A DNA stretch of 61,497 nucleotides from Opitutia bacterium (GTDB lineage Bacteria; Verrucomicrobiota; Verrucomicrobiia; Opitutales; Seribacteraceae), in contig PCBO01000059.1 in NCBI GenBank assembly GCA_002730975.1, positions 1 to 61,497 on the forward strand, written 5' to 3'. How positions within the stretch are numbered: position 1 is the stretch's first letter; every line of letters begins with the position of its first letter. Under the pieces are notes generated by a model. That model did no database searches. It worked only from the letters and a program-made list of their open reading frames with translations, and was not told the origin of the DNA. The translations under genes and the position numbers were made by a program. Shown one piece after another: positions 1 through 8,209 of the stretch.

Positions 1-44
1 AGTGGTTTATGCCTTGCCGCAGCCCTAGCCAAGAAGCCAGCTTA

Positions 45-1181
45 ATGGCGGCACCCATTCGAGTTCTTCTACTTACCAACTACCGGGAAGACCACCAGCG
101 GAGCATGCTCCGCTTTGCAGATTTGCTTCTTTCCCACATTCCTGAAGATGGGACGAACCTCGAGGAGATTCACCCAAAGGCCCATCTCCGTAAGCTCTGC
201 CCATCCAACAATTGGAAAAAATGGGCAGGCTACCTCGACAAGTACTTACTATTTCCTCGAACCCTTGCCCGTCGTTTACGAAGTAAGTCAAACCCAATCG
301 ACGTGCTACATGTCGTCGATCACTCCAATGCCATGTACTTGCCTAAAGTCCAAAGGCTCAAATCTCTAGCCAAAATATTGACTTGCCACGATTTGATTGC
401 CATTCGCACTGCCCATAACGACTTCCCCGAAGCTCCAAGAACCTCTGCAAGTGGGAAACGCTTACAAGGTTGGATCCATCGCTCCCTGACCTATGCTGAT
501 GCTTATGCCTGCGATTCATCCCGAACGGAAACGGACTTGAATAGAATCACACCTTCCTCAAAAGGTTTTTCCGAAGTCATTCATCTCGGAGTTCAATCGG
601 AACAGGGCGACGATAATTCCATCGGAGATCTTCCCTTCAACATATTGGGAAAAGACTTTTTTTTGCATGTTGGAAGTTCAGCGTGGTACAAAAACAGGAA
701 GAGATTGATTAAAGCTTTTGTTAATTTAAAAGAAGGGGGTAATTTAAATAATCACAAACTCGTACTCGTGGGTCCGTTGCCTCAACCGGAAGAGTTGACT
801 GAGAAAACAGAACGGTGGCTTAAGGATAACCCAAAAGAATTGACCGTACTTTCCGATTTATCCGAATCCGGGCTTAAAACACTCTATGAACAAGCAAATG
901 CATTGATATTTCCTTCTCTAATAGAAGGATTTGGCTGGCCGCCCTTGGAAGCGAGTTCTTTGGGGTGTGCCGTCATAGCTTCAAAAACTGGTGCAATGGA
1001 TGACATTCTGGGATCGGCGGCCATTTACGTAGATCCCAAGAGCACAAAAGACATAGTTATAAAAATCAAAGAGATCTTAGGTTCAGATAGAACAAATGCG
1101 CTACGACCAAATATTCCCAAAGCAAGGGAATGCGCCCAAGCTTATGAAAGCCTATACAAAAGGCTGGTTGAATCAAAGTAG
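45..1181 (+). CDS. GT4-family glycosyltransferase
   Basis: Retaining GT-B glycosyltransferase of the GT4 (glycosyl transferase group 1) family, likely adding a sugar to a surface glycan at the cytoplasmic face of the inner membrane. Seen: an N-terminal Rossmann-type strand (RVLLLTNY), a central GSSAWYKNRKRL segment starting the donor-binding domain, and the family signature EGFGWPPLE near residue 294, whose glutamates contact the nucleotide sugar. An upstream in-frame ATG at 9 would add 12 residues that do not look like the fold, so the ATG at 45 is preferred; the window edge limits context. It overlaps the next gene by 1 bp and heads a three-gene glycan cluster. A T8 run lies near 657-664. 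Donor and acceptor cannot be told. Confidence 0.88.
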   Translation: MAAPIRVLLLTNYREDHQRSMLRFADLLLSHIPEDGTNLEEIHPKAHLRKLCPSNNWKKWAGYLDKYLLFPRTLARRLRSKSNPIDVLHVVDHSNAMYLPKVQRLKSLAKILTCHDLIAIRTAHNDFPEAPRTSASGKRLQGWIHRSLTYADAYACDSSRTETDLNRITPSSKGFSEVIHLGVQSEQGDDNSIGDLPFNILGKDFFLHVGSSAWYKNRKRLIKAFVNLKEGGNLNNHKLVLVGPLPQPEELTEKTERWLKDNPKELTVLSDLSESGLKTLYEQANALIFPSLIEGFGWPPLEASSLGCAVIASKTGAMDDILGSAAIYVDPKSTKDIVIKIKEILGSDRTNALRPNIPKARECAQAYESLYKRLVESK

Positions 1182-2032
1182 TGGATATTCCCCTTTTCTT
1201 TTCTTCTCCTTTGCACTGTCTGCGGAAAACCCGTGCATTTTCAAAACTTTTGCAAAGCCGCTTAAACAAAGCAAAGCTATGTGATATTGGATATCAATTT
1301 CCGATCGCGATACGACCGTTGACTCATGCATCCGTGCGATGGAACAAGGGTAAGATAGAACCGGAGATCACGAACTTATTCGGATTACTCATTGGTGCAC
1401 TTAAGAAGATTGAGCATTCTACCTCCTTTTATGACATCGGAGCAAACCTCGGTAAATATGCTTGGCAGGTTTCAGAGGCTAACCCTGACGCTTCCGTCAT
1501 CGTCTTTGAACCCGACCCCGACAACATTGAACTACTTCGCATGACTGTTTCTCACTCCGATTTAAAAAATGTGAGAATTGAGGGAGTCGCCCTTAGCGAT
1601 AAACCAGGACAAGTCTGCTTTCACCAGGACCAGTATACCTCGGCGACGGGGATGATCTCGAACGGAGAGACTCCTTGGGTGGAAAAATATCTGGGTCAAG
1701 CGACTTCGACTATAGATGTCCGAAGAGAAACTCTTGATTCTTTTATTAGAGAGAAAACAAAACCTCATTTAATCAAAATCGATGTCGAAGGTCACGAGAA
1801 CGAAGTCTTGCGCGGTGCGAAAGATTGCCTTAAAAACGACAAGCCACTGGTTATCATGGAATCATTTCCTCCAAAGCAAGAACAGGCAATAGGTTTCCTG
1901 AAAAAGATAGGTTACTCCGTTTTGGATGCTGAAAGAAATGAATCCGTAGGGACTCACACAAACAACCTATTCGCTTGGCATTCGAATGGTCCTCTCACTG
2001 AGTCGATAATTAAGAAAATTATAGAATCGTGA
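1181..2032 (+). CDS. FkbM-family SAM-dependent methyltransferase
   Basis: Class I methyltransferase of the FkbM family, commonly O-methylating sugars or small molecules. The SAM-binding motif DIGANLGKYA lies near residue 85, an acidic FEPDPDN segment follows about 30 residues later, and the family hallmark IDVEGHE lies near residue 201. The length of 283 residues is normal. The start is a GTG that shares its G with the TAG stop of the upstream glycosyltransferase, and the end overlaps the next gene by 4 bp, so the three genes are probably translated together. Sitting between two glycosyltransferases, it most likely methylates a residue of the same polysaccharide or LPS-like glycan; that role is inferred from position only. 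Confidence 0.88.
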   Translation: MDIPLFFSSPLHCLRKTRAFSKLLQSRLNKAKLCDIGYQFPIAIRPLTHASVRWNKGKIEPEITNLFGLLIGALKKIEHSTSFYDIGANLGKYAWQVSEANPDASVIVFEPDPDNIELLRMTVSHSDLKNVRIEGVALSDKPGQVCFHQDQYTSATGMISNGETPWVEKYLGQATSTIDVRRETLDSFIREKTKPHLIKIDVEGHENEVLRGAKDCLKNDKPLVIMESFPPKQEQAIGFLKKIGYSVLDAERNESVGTHTNNLFAWHSNGPLTESIIKKIIES

Positions 2033-2889
2033 AATCCCCTAAGGTTGAGATTTCTTTGATTGTACCGTGCAAAAACGAGGAGAAAAACATTGAGAGATGC
2101 TTAAATTCGGTACCATGGATTGAAGAAGCTTTCGTCGTCGATTCGCAAAGCACGGATCGTACCGTTGAACTGGCCGAAGGTCTTGGGGCTAAAGTCATTC
2201 AGTTTCAATACAAAGGGGGATGGCCTAAAAAGAAGAACTGGGCTATTGAAAACCTTCCCTTCAAAAACGAGTGGGTGCTGATTCTTGATGCGGACGAATG
2301 CCTACCTCCTGAAGCAGAAAAAGAAATTCGTGAGATCATACAAAACCCACAAGATCCGAACGCGGGTTACTGGATCAATCGACGCTATTTCTTCATGGAT
2401 CGTCCACTGCGGCATGCATACTTTCCGAACTGGAATCTACGCCTGTTCAAACATCGATTGGGGAAATACGAAAAAATCACTGTGGCCGAAACAGCTAGTG
2501 GCGACAACGAAATTCACGAACATATTGTGGTCAACGGGATAACCGGAAAACTTCGCTCCATTATGGATCATCATGCTTTCCCTACAATTGACAGTTTTGT
2601 GGAAAAGCATAATCGCTATTCGAATTGGGAAGCTGTGGTCGAGAGTACATGCAAAGACAATCCATGTTCACTCCAGAACGATCAAGTGAAGGGGAAAAGG
2701 CGTTTACGAAGGATTTTCAGGATGCTACCTTTTCGGCCATTATTGCGCTTTCTATATGTTTATATCTGGCAAAAAGGATTTTTAGACGGATGGCCGGGTT
2801 ATGTCTTTGCTCGTCTCCACGGACATTATGAATTCCTGTCCGTAGTCAAAGCTCAAGAATACTCAAACAGGAAGAGAGAGTCGAGGTAG
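2029..2889 (+). CDS. GT2-family glycosyltransferase (LPS core type)
   Basis: Inverting GT-A glycosyltransferase of family 2. The first strand and nucleotide-binding segment (SLIVPCKNEEKNIERCL) begin near residue 9; DADE near residue 87 is the DXD-type metal site. The pattern WPKKKNWAIENL followed by a long basic C-terminal half resembles the WaaE/KdtX branch that glucosylates LPS inner core, but that assignment is only a resemblance. The start is a GTG overlapping the stop of the FkbM gene (GTGA). A C-terminal hydrophobic patch (LLRFLYVYIW) may bind the membrane. The last 27 bp overlap tail-to-tail with gluQ on the other strand. Confidence 0.88.
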   Translation: MKSPKVEISLIVPCKNEEKNIERCLNSVPWIEEAFVVDSQSTDRTVELAEGLGAKVIQFQYKGGWPKKKNWAIENLPFKNEWVLILDADECLPPEAEKEIREIIQNPQDPNAGYWINRRYFFMDRPLRHAYFPNWNLRLFKHRLGKYEKITVAETASGDNEIHEHIVVNGITGKLRSIMDHHAFPTIDSFVEKHNRYSNWEAVVESTCKDNPCSLQNDQVKGKRRLRRIFRMLPFRPLLRFLYVYIWQKGFLDGWPGYVFARLHGHYEFLSVVKAQEYSNRKRESR

Positions 2890-3684
2890 GGTTCTATCAG
2901 ACTTAGACAGTTTTCGACCATTCTCGTCCATCATTATTTCACAGTGATAAAATTCTGGCGGAGTTACCTCTAGAGCCGAAAAAACAAGAGTCTGCCTCGC
3001 TGATGATTTAAGAAGGTCTAAACCACGCACAATTTCAGTAATACTCATATTGATTTCATCTATAACAGTTGCGAGTTCGTATGATGGATAGCCATTTTTT
3101 CGCCAAATCAGAAAATCGGAAAAATCCTCTCCTACTTTAAAGTTTTGTCGGCCTAGATTTCTATCGTTAAATGAAATTTCTTGAGATACTGGGGTACGAA
3201 ACCTCCAGTTTACGTAACCTGGTTCTTCAGGCATTCGTAATTCCGTTTCGTTGGGTCGTAGTTGAGGTGGAAAAAGAAATTCTTCCCCATCAATTGATTT
3301 TTGATTGAAGGCTTTAATTTCACTACGCGAACAATTACATGGATAGATATTTCCAGTATCTCTTAGTTTTTGCCATGCCGCGAGATAATGTTCATGCCTT
3401 TCACTTTGGTTGTAAGGTCCAAATGTTCCACCCAAATCGGGTCCTTCGTCCCAATCCAATCCCAAACTTCTGAGATCTTCGATCGCAGCTCTTGCGAATT
3501 CAGGTCGACATCTATCAGTGTCAAGATCATCATTTCGAAATACCAATCTGCCTCCAGCGTCTCGAGCCCGTTGCCATGCTACCCGAAAGGTTCGTACATG
3601 ACCTACATGAAGATAACCTGAAGGAGTGGGTGCGATTCGTCCTCGATATTTAGGATTATGCTTGTGCTTAAGGGTTACTTCCAT
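2863..3684 (-). CDS. gluQ: Glutamyl-Q tRNA(Asp) synthetase-like protein
   Basis: Paralogue of the glutamyl-tRNA synthetase catalytic core that lacks the anticodon-binding half. Known GluQ enzymes load glutamate onto queuosine in tRNA(Asp). The class I signatures are present: HVGH at residues 26-29 (HIGH) and KLSKS at about 258-262 (KMSKS). The 273-residue length fits a stand-alone core. A CxC pair at C116 and C118 matches the first half of the zinc site of E. coli YadB, but the later Tyr and Cys ligands are not evident in the stretch that follows, so the zinc site looks reduced. The gene is divergent from the helicase and overlaps the GT2 gene by 27 bp at its 3' end. A truncated GluRS with another substrate is the main alternative. 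Confidence 0.82.
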   Translation of the reverse strand: MEVTLKHKHNPKYRGRIAPTPSGYLHVGHVRTFRVAWQRARDAGGRLVFRNDDLDTDRCRPEFARAAIEDLRSLGLDWDEGPDLGGTFGPYNQSERHEHYLAAWQKLRDTGNIYPCNCSRSEIKAFNQKSIDGEEFLFPPQLRPNETELRMPEEPGYVNWRFRTPVSQEISFNDRNLGRQNFKVGEDFSDFLIWRKNGYPSYELATVIDEINMSITEIVRGLDLLKSSARQTLVFSALEVTPPEFYHCEIMMDENGRKLSKSDRTLPRLSLPV

Positions 3685-3699
3685 TTTGGCTGATCCGAG

Positions 3700-3732
3700 T
3701 TATTTGATAAATAACCTTACCCGTGCTATTAC
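3700..3732 (+). promoter_or_regulatory. Candidate sigma-70 promoter with palindrome, upstream of the helicase
   Basis: TTGATA at 3704-3709 and TATTAC at 3727-3732 are separated by exactly 17 bp. The -35 box sits inside a perfect inverted repeat, TTATTT-GAT-AAATAA, at 3700-3714. Initiation about 7 bp after the -10 box would leave only some 6 nt before the ATG at 3745. Confidence 0.45.
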
Positions 3733-3744
3733 AAAGAAAAAAAT

Positions 3745-4962
3745 ATGAATTTCGCCACACTTGGTCTCAGCGATAAGATCGTTCAAACAGTTGCCGATCG
3801 AGGTTATGATGAACCTACCCCTATCCAATTGGACGCAATTCCGATTATATTAGAGGGCCGCGACTTGGTGGGTTCAGCACAGACCGGAACTGGTAAAACT
3901 GCTGCCTTTGCATTGCCGGCCTTACACCGTTTGGGCAAACACGGCGCTTGTCGGGTATTGGCTTTGGCGCCGACTCGAGAACTTGCCATTCAAATTGAAG
4001 AAAACTTCAGGAATTACGGCCAAAACTTGGGTTTGAATATGGCGTTGCTGTACGGCGGTGTAAAATATGGCAAACAACTCGAACAACTTGCAGCGGGCCC
4101 CGACATCGTCGTTGCGACCCCTGGTCGTCTTATCGATCATATTGGTCAGGGTAACTTGAACCTAAAGAACATTGAAATATTAATTCTCGACGAAGTCGAT
4201 CGCATGCTGGACATGGGCTTTATCGAGGATGTTACTAAGATTATTCAAAAAACTCCTCGAACTAGACAAACTCTGCTGTTTTCGGCAACAATTCCGGATT
4301 CAGTTCGCAGATTAGCTGATTGGGCTCTGAAGGACCCTGCAGTAATCAAGATTGATATAAATATTTCTGCTGCCGAAACGGTAAGACACGCCCTCTTTCC
4401 TGTACCCGCCATCCAAAAATTCGATTTGTTGGTTGCTCTACTAAAGAGCATAAAATTCGACAGCTTAATAATCTTCTTTCAAACAAGGAGAGGTACTGAC
4501 AGAATAAGTAGATGGCTTGAGGAACATGGAAGAGAAGTCAGTGTGCTACATTCAGACATGCGACAAACCGAAAGGATGAAAGCATTGCAGGACTTCAAGA
4601 CGGGAAAGGTCAAAATTTTATCTGCCACTGACGTGGCTTCCAGAGGACTTGACATTTCTAACGTAACCCATGTTATTAATTATGATGTTCCTCAGCATTC
4701 AGAGGATTACGTGCATCGAATTGGCAGGACAGGAAGAGCAAAAACCGAAGGAGAGGCATTTACGTTATTTGCTCCAGATGACTTGCCTAAAGTTGATGCC
4801 ATCGAAAAATTGCTAGGCAACCCGCTGCCAAGAGAGGAACTCGAAGGATTCTCATACCGCGAATCTCCTTCAGAGATGCTACCTTCTTCGACCCCAGTTT
4901 CGCGAAAACGTAATCGTGGTTTCGGAAACAGTGGAGGATTCGGAGCAAGAAGAAGAAAATAG
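3745..4962 (+). CDS. rhlE: DEAD-box ATP-dependent RNA helicase, RhlE-like
   Basis: Two-domain RecA-like RNA helicase acting in ribosome assembly or mRNA turnover. Visible motifs in order: Q-motif region (PTPIQ, about 25-29), motif I AQTGTGKT (45-52), Ia PTREL (about 76-80), motif II DEVD (about 149-152), motif III SAT, and motif VI HRIGRTGR (about 324). The total of 405 residues with a short basic Gly/Arg tail (RKRNRGFGN...) is typical of RhlE. Motif II reads DEVD rather than DEAD; the metal and catalytic acids D and E are kept. The start has only an A-rich leader and no Shine-Dalgarno sequence. msrB begins 11 bp downstream. Confidence 0.93.
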   Translation: MNFATLGLSDKIVQTVADRGYDEPTPIQLDAIPIILEGRDLVGSAQTGTGKTAAFALPALHRLGKHGACRVLALAPTRELAIQIEENFRNYGQNLGLNMALLYGGVKYGKQLEQLAAGPDIVVATPGRLIDHIGQGNLNLKNIEILILDEVDRMLDMGFIEDVTKIIQKTPRTRQTLLFSATIPDSVRRLADWALKDPAVIKIDINISAAETVRHALFPVPAIQKFDLLVALLKSIKFDSLIIFFQTRRGTDRISRWLEEHGREVSVLHSDMRQTERMKALQDFKTGKVKILSATDVASRGLDISNVTHVINYDVPQHSEDYVHRIGRTGRAKTEGEAFTLFAPDDLPKVDAIEKLLGNPLPREELEGFSYRESPSEMLPSSTPVSRKRNRGFGNSGGFGARRRK

Positions 4963-4972
4963 GACGACTCCA

Positions 4973-5380
4973 ATGAGTTCTTCTCCTGACAAACATTTGA
5001 ATTGCGACATTTCTCACCTTACTGAGGAACAGCATTTCGTATGTTGTGGAGGTGGGACTGAAAGACCTTTCACGGGAAAATACTGGGACTGTAAGGTTGA
5101 GGGAACTTACAACTGTATTGCTTGTGGAGTTTCGCTATTCAGTTCAGAAGCGAAGTACGATTCAGGTTCGGGATGGCCAAGCTTCTTTGAGGCAATAGAT
5201 TCAGAAAGAGTAACTAACCGAACGGATACAAGTCACGGTATGAACCGCGAAGAGTCCACTTGCGCAAACTGCGGATCGCACATAGGTCATGTGTTCCCAG
5301 ATGGTCCTCCTCCAACAGGTCTTCGTTTCTGTACCAACTCTGCTTCACTGAAATTGGAACCGACAATTCGAACTGCCTAA
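4973..5380 (+). CDS. msrB: Peptide methionine-(R)-S-oxide reductase
   Basis: MsrB repairs R-methionine sulfoxide in proteins. The 135-residue chain carries the catalytic cysteine in FCTNSASL (C120) and two CxxC pairs (CIAC and CANC) that form the structural zinc site. GSGWPSF and HGMNREE are further family blocks. The frame is open upstream to 4916 inside the helicase, but the ATG at 4973 with AGGA about 9 bp before it is the sensible start. No signal peptide, so a cytoplasmic enzyme. It probably shares a transcript with the helicase and is followed by a strong terminator. Confidence 0.93.
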   Translation: MSSSPDKHLNCDISHLTEEQHFVCCGGGTERPFTGKYWDCKVEGTYNCIACGVSLFSSEAKYDSGSGWPSFFEAIDSERVTNRTDTSHGMNREESTCANCGSHIGHVFPDGPPPTGLRFCTNSASLKLEPTIRTA

Positions 5381-5404
5381 CGAAATCTAATCTTTTAATA
5401 CCCC

Positions 5405-5432
5405 AAAAAAGGCCGCTTATGCGGCCTTTTTT
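5405..5432. terminator. Bidirectional rho-independent terminator
   Basis: A 12-bp inverted repeat (AAAAAAGGCCGC, loop TTAT, GCGGCCTTTTTT) with a GC core and T-runs on both strands. It can end msrB on the plus strand and the small lipoprotein gene at 5451-5669 on the minus strand. Confidence 0.92.
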
Positions 5433-5450
5433 GCATTACAAAAAAAAGAA

Positions 5451-5669
5451 TTAGTGAAACGCTTTTAGAGGATTTTTCGGTTTAGCGAATTCCACAACCT
5501 TGCGAACGGGTTTCTCCACCAAGTCAACCGTTGCATCTGTTATGACCTTCAAAGGTTTAAGAGTCAGATCAACAGTAAACTTAACTGGCTTGGTCACGAA
5601 CTTTGTACAAGATACGGAGGGTAAAAATAACAAAAGAATAAAAAGAAATCTCAAAACATACTTGCACAC
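5451..5669 (-). CDS. Small putative lipoprotein
   Basis: A 72-residue product with a basic-hydrophobic N-terminus (CKYVLRFLFILLLFLP) followed by SVSC, a relaxed lipobox, so probably exported and lipidated at that Cys. The mature part is built of short repeats around KP(V/L): TKPVKFTVD, LKPLKVITD, EKPVRKVVE, each about 13 residues, suggesting an amphipathic helix or strand repeat. No family is recognised. It points towards the terminator at 5405-5432 and diverges from the DUF445 gene. The lipobox lacks Leu at -3, which lowers certainty about lipidation. Confidence 0.6.
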   Translation of the reverse strand: MCKYVLRFLFILLLFLPSVSCTKFVTKPVKFTVDLTLKPLKVITDATVDLVEKPVRKVVEFAKPKNPLKAFH

Positions 5670-5730
5670 AACGACCTTGCTAACACAAGGTTAACTCTTT
5701 TGAAACTGGAAAAAGTTTAAACTCATCCAT

Positions 5731-6351
5731 ATGCCACCCAAAGAATTAATATTTATACTTCCGTTTATAGCCGGAGCAATAGGTTGGCTGACGAACTTTC
5801 TGGCGGTCAAGATGCTCTTCCATCCTCGGAAAGAAATAAATGCCTTGGGCTTACTCCGGATTCAGGGAGTTTTCCCTAAAAGACAGGCAGCGCTTGCCGA
5901 AAAACTTGGGGAAATCGTCTCAGAACAACTGTTTTCCATTTCAGACGTAACAAGCAAACTACGCGAAGTAGCGGGGAGCGAAGAAATAGCCAGCATGGCG
6001 GCAAAACGCATCGAAAAAACAATCAGCGAAAAACTTTTGAAGGCATTTCCAATGTTATCTATGTTCCTGAATGATGAAATGATAAAAAAAGTTAGTGGTC
6101 TTTTTCTTTCAGAATTGAAAGATTTGCTAACCGAAGCATCAGATGAGATCGCAAACAAACTTGAAACCGAAATCGACGTAAAGACTACGGTGCGTGAAAA
6201 AGTGGAAAGCTTTTCCAGCGACAGATTGGAAGATATGCTCTTCTCTATCATGAAGAAGGAATTTCGATTTATTGAGATTGTCGGAGGGGTTCTTGGATTC
6301 TTGATCGGTTTATTACAATTATTGATTACTTGGCCCTATTTAGTAGAATAA
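5731..6351 (+). CDS. DUF445-family membrane protein
   Basis: Recognised as DUF445 (YheB-like) from the N-terminal block GAIGWLTNFLAVKMLF followed by HPRKEI and the GVFPKRQAALAEKLGE segment. The 206-residue chain has one membrane segment at each end (about 6-30 and 185-205) around a long charged helical region, a hairpin-like layout usual for the family. No biochemical activity is established for the family. It precedes the MscS gene by 37 bp on the same strand, which hints at an envelope function but does not prove one. No Shine-Dalgarno sequence is visible. Confidence 0.85.
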   Translation: MPPKELIFILPFIAGAIGWLTNFLAVKMLFHPRKEINALGLLRIQGVFPKRQAALAEKLGEIVSEQLFSISDVTSKLREVAGSEEIASMAAKRIEKTISEKLLKAFPMLSMFLNDEMIKKVSGLFLSELKDLLTEASDEIANKLETEIDVKTTVREKVESFSSDRLEDMLFSIMKKEFRFIEIVGGVLGFLIGLLQLLITWPYLVE

Positions 6352-6388
6352 TTGCACCTCCATACACTCATTGACTCTGTAGAAAAAA

Positions 6389-7714
6389 ATGGACGTCGAA
6401 AGCTTAACCAAGTTGCTTGCCATAAGCTTGGATTGGGAAACCGCTAAATCTTTTCTGGATGACACCTCCGTTAGGTTGCAACTGCTGTTGATGTCAGGAT
6501 TGGTCTGCGTAACCTTTATTGCCACTCGCCTCACAAAATGGCGTATTCATCCTCTAGCGGAAAATCCGGACTCCCCTCCTTTGTTGCGAAAGATCTGGGC
6601 GGCACTGGAGCGAATGGTTGCTCCGCTATTCCTTCTTTCGCTTTGCTTGCTCACGGTAATTGTTTTTTACGAATACCATTCGCCAACTCGTGACCTTATT
6701 CGACCCTTCACCAGCGTTGCCGGAGCTTGGGGAATTTTCCGATTAGTTTCAGGTTTCATAAAAAGCCGAGCATGGCTTAGATTGGTAGCAGTAGTGGCTT
6801 TCGGAGTTGCCGCCCTTCACAGTTTCGGCCTTTTGGGAGCAACAGTCGACTTGCTAAGAAAATTTGGTTTCAGCATCGGAAGCACTGAAATTTCAGCTCT
6901 AGACTTACTTAATGGCATAGGGATTTTACTAGGTTTGCTATGGGGAACTTCAATGCTCGCGACTGCGGGCGAAACCCGTATCCGACAACTCCCTCACCTC
7001 CCTCCGTCACTTCAGGTTCTACTTGGCAAGATCATGCGGATCGGTCTTGTCTTTTTCTCCTTTGCCGTGGCTTTATCCACCGTCGGACTCGACTTGTCAT
7101 CGTTTGCGTTACTGGGAGGTGCGGTCGGCGTAGGCATAGGTTTTGGTTTACAAAAGGTGGTTTCCAATCTGGTCAGCGGACTCATACTGCTATTGGACCG
7201 TTCGATCAAACCGGGAGACGTAATCGAGATCGACGGCACCTACGGATGGATAAATTCACTACGAGCTCGCTACGCATCAGTAATCACACGTGATGGCAAG
7301 GAACACCTAATCCCAAACGAGAACTTAATTACAAACAAGGTAATAAACTGGACATTCAGCGACAAGAACGTGCGAGTAAGAGTACCCATTGGCATTTCTT
7401 ACGACTCAGACCCTAGACAAGCCATTGATTTATGTTTAGACGCCGCAAGATCAATACCCCGAATCATAAACAGTCCTGAACCACGCTGCCTTGTCACGGG
7501 TTTTGGGGACAACTCGGTGGATATAGAACTGCGCTTTTGGATAGAGGACCCATCCAACGGCGTAGGCAACGTGAGAAGCGAATTACTTTTAGCCGTATGG
7601 GATCGCTTTAGGGAAGGAAGAATTGAAATACCCTTCCCCCAGCAGGACATTCACGTAAGAGGTTTGCCGAAAGAGTTTTTCTCAGAACACAAAACTGCGA
7701 CAGAAACTTCTTAA
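6389..7714 (+). CDS. MscS-type mechanosensitive ion channel
   Basis: Small-conductance mechanosensitive channel family, releasing solutes on hypo-osmotic shock. Of 441 residues, the first about 230 hold several hydrophobic segments. The pore-lining TM3 is seen at about 244-262 as alternating Gly/Ala packing (GGAVGVGIGFGLQKVVSNLVSG). The beta domain follows (IKPGDVIEIDGTYGWI, IPNENLITNKVINWT) and then the alpha/beta domain. It is larger than E. coli MscS (286 aa) because of extra N-terminal helices, as in many MscS paralogues. No Shine-Dalgarno sequence; an A-rich leader precedes the ATG. Confidence 0.93.
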   Translation: MDVESLTKLLAISLDWETAKSFLDDTSVRLQLLLMSGLVCVTFIATRLTKWRIHPLAENPDSPPLLRKIWAALERMVAPLFLLSLCLLTVIVFYEYHSPTRDLIRPFTSVAGAWGIFRLVSGFIKSRAWLRLVAVVAFGVAALHSFGLLGATVDLLRKFGFSIGSTEISALDLLNGIGILLGLLWGTSMLATAGETRIRQLPHLPPSLQVLLGKIMRIGLVFFSFAVALSTVGLDLSSFALLGGAVGVGIGFGLQKVVSNLVSGLILLLDRSIKPGDVIEIDGTYGWINSLRARYASVITRDGKEHLIPNENLITNKVINWTFSDKNVRVRVPIGISYDSDPRQAIDLCLDAARSIPRIINSPEPRCLVTGFGDNSVDIELRFWIEDPSNGVGNVRSELLLAVWDRFREGRIEIPFPQQDIHVRGLPKEFFSEHKTATETS

Positions 7715-7755
7715 AATGGAGAAGGATTACATTTGTAAATCGGGTCATGATAGGC

Positions 7756-7783
7756 TTGCCAAGGGAGACAGAGTAGGTAAGAT
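7756..7783 (+). promoter_or_regulatory. Candidate promoter for yajC-secDF
   Basis: TTGCCA at 7756-7761 and TAAGAT at 7778-7783 are spaced 16 bp. Initiation near 7790 would give a leader of about 14 nt before the yajC ATG at 7804, without a Shine-Dalgarno sequence. Confidence 0.4.
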
Positions 7784-7803
7784 ATTCACCTTTTTCAAAA
7801 ATC

Positions 7804-8130
7804 ATGATGTGCGATAAATTGATCGAATACCAAGGATTGTTAGCAATGGCACCCACAGGCGACAAACAGGGGGGCGGAGGCATTATGGATTTTCTACCAA
7901 TGATTCTTATTCTCGTTGCCTTCTACTTTTTACTTATCGCACCTCAAAGAAAGAAACAGAAACAGCACGACAAAATGGTACAGGCTCTCGAAAAAGGAAC
8001 CCAAGTCAAAACTCTTGGTGGCATTTTCGGCACTGTAACCGGAGTGAAAGACGATCGCTTTGTGTTACGCATCGGAGAGAATGTTAAGATAGAGGTAGCC
8101 AAAGAGGCCATCGCTGCGAAAATTGATTAG
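7804..8130 (+). CDS. yajC: Preprotein translocase subunit YajC
   Basis: Single-pass inner-membrane accessory protein of the SecDF-YajC complex. The membrane segment (FLPMILILVAFYFLLIAP) at about 30-47 is followed by the family hallmark PQRKKQK and the globular block TLGGIFGTVTGVKDDRF. The total of 108 residues is normal. The first 26 residues are a Gly-rich cytosol- or periplasm-facing extension, and an alternative ATG at codon 15 or 28 is possible. It lies 79 bp before secDF, the usual partner order. Confidence 0.95.
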   Translation: MMCDKLIEYQGLLAMAPTGDKQGGGGIMDFLPMILILVAFYFLLIAPQRKKQKQHDKMVQALEKGTQVKTLGGIFGTVTGVKDDRFVLRIGENVKIEVAKEAIAAKID

Positions 8131-8156
8131 TTTCTACAACCCCACCACAATTATTC

Positions 8157-8177
8157 CCCGCCTCTTTCTTTCGCGGG
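8157..8177 (+). other. Short GC hairpin between yajC and secDF
   Basis: CCCGC (8157-8161) and GCGGG (8173-8177) can pair around an 11-nt pyrimidine-rich loop. It has no T-run after it, so it is not a terminator; it could be an mRNA stability or processing element between the two genes. Confidence 0.3.
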
Positions 8178-8209
8178 TAACAATGTTTCCTTTCAAATTA
8201 AAATAAGTC

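Noticed and set aside
657-664. T8 run in the first glycosyltransferase as a phase-variation tract
   Set aside because: Eight T in an A/T-rich stretch is near chance expectation and there is no second allele to compare.
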